Assembly: GCA_030605705.1 (NCBI GenBank)
Contig: JAUWHU010000258.1
Location: 1-8,591 of the forward strand
Reading direction: 5' to 3'
DNA from: Thermoflexia bacterium
GTDB taxonomy: Bacteria; Chloroflexota; Anaerolineae; B4-G1; SLSP01
DNA: 8,591 nucleotides
The notes below the pieces were generated by a model. That model searched no databases, was not told the origin of the DNA, and worked only from the letters and a program-made list of their open reading frames with translations. Position 1 is the first letter of the stretch; each line of letters starts with the position of its first letter. This document shows positions 6,081-8,591 of this stretch, piece after piece. A program made the position numbers and the translations under genes.

Positions 6081-6104
6081 CTCTGCATCTCTGCGTCTCT
6101 GCGA
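6081..6104. repeat. three-unit CTCTGCGT octamer repeat
   Basis: Three consecutive 8-bp units (CTCTGCAT, CTCTGCGT, CTCTGCGA), preceded by CTCAGCGA. This is the reverse-complement orientation of the units at 7290-7313, so the two small arrays bracket the Wzz-like gene in opposite directions. Confidence 0.65.
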
Positions 6105-6119
6105 TAAGGGTTTTCATAG

Positions 6120-6209
6120 CAGAAATGCCGTCACGTGCTTGACGTGTGGCGAAATGGCTCTATCCTCGAACACATGGTGATGTTGAAGAAAAAATGGAGG
6201 GATGAGTAA
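6120..6209 (+). pseudogene. possible C-terminal relic of a lost gene
   Basis: An open frame without a convincing start codon, beginning right after an in-frame TAG in the repeat-derived sequence and ending in LEHMVMLKKKWRDE then TAA at 6207-6209. The stop abuts the ATG of the next small ORF (TAAATG), as in a two-gene operon. I do not recognise the peptide. The idea that repeat invasion removed the 5' part is inference; it may also be random sequence. Confidence 0.2.
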
Positions 6210-6353
6210 ATGTGGGAAGATTTCTATGACGCTCTCATTGCTCGTCAGCGGGCTGATGAACCCCGTGAGTCTTTGGAGTCGGTTCGGGAGATGCTGAAGC
6301 AACAGGGGAAATTGGATGATTGTAGCTGTGCGTCACAGAAGTCAGGCTTATAG
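6210..6353 (+). CDS. small ORF of 47 residues, function unknown
   Basis: Starts MWEDFYDALIARQRADEPR and continues ESLESVREMLKQQGKL, ending in a Cys-Ser-Cys-containing tail. GGAGG lies 9 nt before the ATG, a normal distance, which is the main support. The charged helical character and the ESLESVREML stretch remind me of the C-terminal toxin-binding tail of Phd/RelB-type antitoxins, but there is no DNA-binding part and no toxin gene adjacent. It may be a relic of a toxin-antitoxin pair. It is too short to be certain that it is translated. Confidence 0.35.
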   Translation: MWEDFYDALIARQRADEPRESLESVREMLKQQGKLDDCSCASQKSGL

Positions 6354-6436
6354 GTTCAGATAGCCAGCAACTGCACCTTAATTTTTCCGTATCCCCTCAA
6401 AAAGTGGGGGCAAATCATGGGGCGCAGCAAAAATCA

Positions 6437-6502
6437 GCCACGAATTACACGAATTTCACTAATTTTCCTCTCTTTTTCGTGTTAATTCGTGAAATTCGTG
6501 GC
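6437..6502. repeat. CACGAATTW nonamer hairpin repeat
   Basis: The left arm is three 9-bp units from 6439 (CACGAATTA, CACGAATTT, CACTAATTT). The right arm (6481-6502) is the near reverse complement, ending AATTCGTGGC. The arms pair over about 21 bp with one or two mismatches around a pyrimidine-rich loop. The unit length of 9 differs from the other arrays. The rest of the gap 6354-6577 has a small CCCC/GGGG hairpin near 6395-6412 and no gene. Confidence 0.8.
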
Positions 6503-6577
6503 AGAAAAGAGCAAGATCGGCTCGAGACGCCCCGGATTATTGAGATGATACATTTTTCCCATACAAGGACATAACCG

Positions 6578-7249
6578 ATGGAACTACGTCAAATGTGCAA
6601 AATTCTACTCCGCTGGTGGTGGCTGGTCGCCATACCCGTTCTCGTGGTGGCGGCCTACGTGGGATTGACCTACCACCCACTGGCGACCAACTACCAGGTC
6701 GTCATGCGCTTTGCAGCGGGCGCCGAGCCGGCGGGGCTATCGCAGGAATACGACCGCTACTATCCCTGGCTCACGTCGGAGTACATCGCCAATGGCCTGG
6801 CAGATATCGCCGTCACCGGGGCCTTCGCCGAAGCGATCACGGCGCGGCTGGCGGAACAAGGAATCATTGTAGCTCCTGCCGCCGTACAAGGGGCCATCGT
6901 CAGCGATAACGCCCAATCCGTTTTCGTCATCTACCTCACCTGGCCTGACCCGGCTCAGATCGTGGACGTGGCCGAGGCCATCACAGCGGAGCTCACGGAA
7001 AACGGTGCGGCCTACTTCCCGCAGCTGGCGGAGCTAGGGAATGTCGCGCGTCGCCTGGACGCCCCCAACCCTGTTCCCCTGACCCCCGGGTTGCGAGCGC
7101 AACTTTTGGGGCCGGGATTGCGGTTGCTCTTGGCAGCCGCAGCCGGGGTAGGATTGGCATTCTTAGCCCACACCCTCGACCCCACGGTGCAGGAGAAAAC
7201 CGACGTGGAATCGTTGGGCATCCGGGTGTTGACCTGTATTCCTCGTTAA
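6578..7249 (+). CDS. Wzz/YveK-like polysaccharide chain-length determinant protein
   Basis: A protein of 223 residues with the layout of the polysaccharide co-polymerase family: a cytoplasmic N-terminus, a membrane helix (about residues 9-31, including RWWWLVAIPVLVV), a periplasmic or extracellular middle, and a second membrane helix (about 181-198). A short cytoplasmic tail carries TDVESLGIRVLTCIPR, matching the family end of ESLG, VL and IP. Such proteins set the length of exported polysaccharide chains, and some activate a tyrosine kinase (BY-kinase). No kinase domain is fused and none is next door. The middle domain is short for Wzz of enterobacteria. AAGGAC lies 7-8 nt before the ATG. 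No glycosyltransferase or polymerase gene is visible. Confidence 0.82.
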   Translation: MELRQMCKILLRWWWLVAIPVLVVAAYVGLTYHPLATNYQVVMRFAAGAEPAGLSQEYDRYYPWLTSEYIANGLADIAVTGAFAEAITARLAEQGIIVAPAAVQGAIVSDNAQSVFVIYLTWPDPAQIVDVAEAITAELTENGAAYFPQLAELGNVARRLDAPNPVPLTPGLRAQLLGPGLRLLLAAAAGVGLAFLAHTLDPTVQEKTDVESLGIRVLTCIPR

Positions 7250-7289
7250 AAAATCACGCACAGGTTTATTTTCGAGGCGGGCAGATGCA

Positions 7290-7313
7290 ACGCAGAGACG
7301 CAGAGGCGCAGAG
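7290..7313. repeat. three-unit ACGCAGAG octamer repeat
   Basis: Three 8-bp units (ACGCAGAG, ACGCAGAG, GCGCAGAG), followed by a T-run. Same family as 6081-6104, inverted. It lies 40 bp after the stop of the Wzz-like gene. Confidence 0.7.
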
Positions 7314-7331
7314 TTTTTATATGAGTCTACT

Positions 7332-7519
7332 GAAAAAACCAAGAATTTCACCACGGAGGCATCAACGACCATGAGGTCTTATGACCGCTGGCAGAGAGCA
7401 CAGAGAGTTTAAACTTGACCTTGAAAAAATTAACTTTTTGATGTGTAAAGTGTAATTTTCTTAAACCAAACAGCAAATTTTCTCCATCTTCTCCGTGTCC
7501 TCTGTGTCTCTGTGGTGAG
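7332..7519 (+). repeat. long intergenic repeat element, left copy
   Basis: The outer end (7332-7387) is a 56-bp sequence matched in inverse orientation at 7937-7992. The element goes on with octamer-like CAGAGAGCACAGAGAG, an AT-rich middle, and an inner end CTCCGTGTCCTCTGTG to TGTGGTGAG at 7519. That inner end is a reverse complement of the usual CTCACCACAGAGG start, so the whole unit can fold on itself. The stretch 7250-7559 contains only this element, the octamers at 7290 and AT-rich spacer. Confidence 0.8.
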
Positions 7520-7559
7520 AATAACCTTTTTTCAGGAAATTCGTCAGTCAGCTGCGAGC

Positions 7560-7811
7560 CTAACGCAGCCCCAACAACCGGTCAATCTTCGCGCGATCAA
7601 ATCCGACCACGATCCGCCCGTTGATCTCAATCTGCGGCACTCCCTGGCGACCACTGCGGCGCACCATATCCCGCGCCGCCTGCGCATCACGCGAGACATC
7701 CACCTCCTTGAAGCGAATGTTATGCTGCTTCAAGTAACGCTTAGCCGTCCGGCAATGGGGGCAAGTCGGCGTCGAAAAAACAACCACACGAGGAACCTTC
7801 TTCGTATCCAT
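7560..7811 (-). CDS. glutaredoxin-like thiol-disulfide oxidoreductase
   Basis: A protein of 83 residues with the thioredoxin fold of small glutaredoxins (usual length 75-85). After the first strand RVVVFS comes the redox motif TCPHC (C17, C20), then a helix RTAKRYLKQHNI, FKEVDVSRD, and the cis-proline segment GVPQIEINGRIVVGFD (P59). It probably reduces protein disulfides, perhaps as an NrdH-like electron donor, but no ribonucleotide reductase is nearby. The second of two close ATGs is chosen: AGGAGG (7825-7820) is 8 nt before 7811 and only 2 nt before the ATG at 7817. It lies alone between two inverted copies of one repeat. Confidence 0.9.
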   Translation of the reverse strand: MDTKKVPRVVVFSTPTCPHCRTAKRYLKQHNIRFKEVDVSRDAQAARDMVRRSGRQGVPQIEINGRIVVGFDRAKIDRLLGLR

Positions 7812-7842
7812 ATCCATATCCTCCTAACAATAATATATACTA

Positions 7843-7870
7843 TTTTTATCATGTTTTTATATTTTGTCAA
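7843..7870 (-). promoter_or_regulatory. promoter of the glutaredoxin gene
   Basis: On the minus strand, a perfect TTGACA (7870-7865), a 16-nt spacer and TAAAAA (7848-7843), in a markedly AT-rich tract unlike the GC-rich genes. The -35 box lies 5 bp from the edge of the right repeat copy. The -10 assignment is approximate; one base further is about as good. Confidence 0.5.
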
Positions 7871-7874
7871 GGGC

Positions 7875-7992
7875 CTCACCACAGAGGCACAGAGAGCACA
7901 GAGTTTTTTTTATTTTTTCTCCGTGTTCTCCGCCATCGGTCATAAGACCTTATGGTCGTTGATGCCTCCGTGGTGAAATTCTTGGTTTTTTC
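7875..7992 (-). repeat. long intergenic repeat element, right copy
   Basis: Same element as 7332-7519 in opposite orientation and about 70 bp shorter in the middle. It runs from CTCACCACAGAGGCACAGAG through a T-rich loop to CTCCGTGTTCTCCG, then the 56-bp outer end (7937-7992), which matches the left copy at 55 positions. Both copies carry the same insert of about 30 bp with the alternating GACC/GGTC motif. Confidence 0.85.
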
Positions 7993-8073
7993 GCTCGGGC
8001 CGGTCTCATTGGGGCCTTCTGCCCTAAACTACGCCGACCGAGCCACAGACGTGTTGCGTGCTCCGTCGCCGCC

Positions 8074-8115
8074 CACCATTCACCATTCACTATTCTCCAT
8101 TCACCACTCCCCATT
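8074..8115. repeat. six-unit heptamer array (CACCATT)
   Basis: Six 7-bp units without slippage: CACCATT, CACCATT, CACTATT, CTCCATT, CACCACT, CCCCATT. Two more related units, CACTATT and CACCAAT, follow at 8139-8152. Similar heptamer repeats are known as STRR in filamentous cyanobacteria. The interval 7993-8073 shows nothing I recognise. Confidence 0.8.
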
Positions 8116-8142
8116 TGCCGCTTCTCCGCGTTATGCTACACT
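8115..8142 (+). promoter_or_regulatory. possible promoter of the CHAT-protein gene
   Basis: TTGCCG (8115-8120), a 16-nt spacer, and TACACT (8137-8142) preceded by TGC, an extended -10 arrangement. Each box matches four of six consensus bases. It overlaps the end of the heptamer array, so the repeat could be part of the promoter region. Confidence 0.35.
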
Positions 8143-8152
8143 ATTCACCAAT

Positions 8153-8184
8153 CTCTATCTCTATCTCTATTCTCTATCTCTACT
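8153..8184. repeat. CTCTAT hexamer repeat in the CHAT gene leader
   Basis: Three perfect CTCTAT units, then TCTCTAT and CTCTACT, 6-7 bp each. It is a pyrimidine-rich tract just before the ribosome-binding site GGAGG (8190-8194), and would lie in the 5' UTR if the promoter above is right. Confidence 0.7.
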
Positions 8185-8198
8185 CTTCCGGAGGCCCC

Positions 8199-8591
8199 AT
8201 GCCCACATTACGCCTGACCCAAGACCCGCTCGGCGAGAACCGGTACCGCATCCGGCTCGATTTATCCGGCGACGGTCTGCCCACCCAAACCGCCACCGCC
8301 ACGGTGACGTGTGTACTCTCCCCGCAGGATCACGAGAACCTGCGCTGGTACCTGGAGGATTTCCTCCAGTACCCCTTCGACCCGCACCCGGAGTTGGCGG
8401 CCCGCGTGGAACGGCGAATGGAGGCCATCGGCACGGAGCTCTTCACGCAGCTCTTCGAGGCGGAACGCGGCACGCAACGCATCTGGGCTAAAGTGTGCGA
8501 CGCGCTGCCCGACACCCGCCTGGAGATCAGCACCGGCGTGCAGGAGGCCGCCTCGATTCCGTGGGAGCTGCTGCGCGACCCCCAGACGCAC
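8199..8591 (+). CDS. CHAT-domain protein, N-terminal part only
   Basis: The frame is open from the ATG at 8199 to the window end, 131 residues. The N-terminal region typical of bacterial CHAT proteins is visible: a beta-rich start (RYRIRLDL), ENLRWYLEDFLQYP (47-59), the helical ARVERRMEAIGTELFTQLF (68-86), LEISTGVQEAASIPWELLRDP (108-128). The last stretch is the family hallmark leading into the caspase-like fold. The catalytic His and Cys would lie further on and cannot be checked. CHAT proteins are caspase-related peptidases or their inactive relatives, in some cases effectors of defence systems. GGAGG is 4 nt before the ATG. Function beyond family cannot be stated. Confidence 0.85.
   Translation, partial: MPTLRLTQDPLGENRYRIRLDLSGDGLPTQTATATVTCVLSPQDHENLRWYLEDFLQYPFDPHPELAARVERRMEAIGTELFTQLFEAERGTQRIWAKVCDALPDTRLEISTGVQEAASIPWELLRDPQTH

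Noticed and set aside
6126..6180. Zinc-ribbon-like CLTCGE frame suggesting a YgiT-type antitoxin start
   Set aside because: No start codon before the CxxC, and the frame stops after 10 more residues; too short to support.
6114..6302. Minus-strand open frame of 62 codons
   Set aside because: Overlaps the better supported small ORF at 6210 and repeat-derived sequence; no ribosome-binding site or recognisable motif.
7512..7976. Plus-strand open frame of 154 codons
   Set aside because: Antisense to the glutaredoxin gene and continuing into the right repeat copy; its C-terminal part is repeat sequence.
7332..7992. Insertion sequence with terminal inverted repeats
   Set aside because: The only gene inside is a glutaredoxin; no transposase and no target duplication, so it is recorded only as an inverted-repeat-flanked segment.
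8262..8591. Minus-strand open frame of 109 codons
   Set aside because: Exactly opposite the CHAT N-terminus, which has family motifs and a ribosome-binding site.

Overview
The window looks like a piece of a GC-rich bacterial chromosome, most probably from the Chloroflexota (Anaerolineae-like). That placement is an inference from gene content and from the style of the intergenic repeats; there is no rRNA or other marker gene to confirm it. Coding regions are compact, but almost every gap between transcription units is filled with short-period repeats or hairpins.

Left part (1-3838, minus strand): one apparent operon, read from right to left. A consensus-like promoter (TATAAT with 17 nt spacing) and a short leader hairpin precede yajC (SecDF-associated membrane protein). 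Then come a small SpoIIE/RsbX-like PP2C phosphatase, overlapping yajC by one base, a small P-loop kinase-like protein 3 bp further on, mobB (molybdopterin-guanine dinucleotide GTPase), archease, and rtcB (RNA 3'-phosphate/5'-OH ligase, cut by the window edge). Archease and RtcB form a known functional pair: archease speeds RtcB guanylylation. The gap between the kinase and mobB holds a 168-bp array of exactly 21 degenerate 8-bp units.

Middle (3839-6577): a repeat-rich stretch, then a small CxxC protein of unknown function with its own promoter, then an L-fucose/L-arabinose isomerase-like protein of about 420 residues. Behind it lie a set of GC hairpins and a small relic-like locus of a truncated frame abutting a 47-residue ORF. 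Repeats include an 8-mer array joined to a 7-mer array (4601-4679) and a 9-mer hairpin repeat (6437-6502).

Right part (6578-8591): a Wzz-like chain-length determinant with two membrane segments and no kinase or glycosyltransferase neighbours in view. Next is a small glutaredoxin on the minus strand, with an AT-rich promoter, bracketed by two opposite-orientation copies of one repeat element whose outer 56 bp match at 55 positions. Finally, the N-terminal 131 residues of a CHAT-domain (caspase-like peptidase family) protein run off the window end, preceded by heptamer and hexamer arrays.

The strongest unexplained signal is the family of short degenerate tandem arrays with unit lengths of 6, 7, 8 and 9 bp. 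They sit only between genes, sometimes pair into hairpins, and once lie inside an operon. The second is the near-perfect inverted repeat around the glutaredoxin gene. I see no CRISPR array, tRNA, rRNA, transposase or phage gene.
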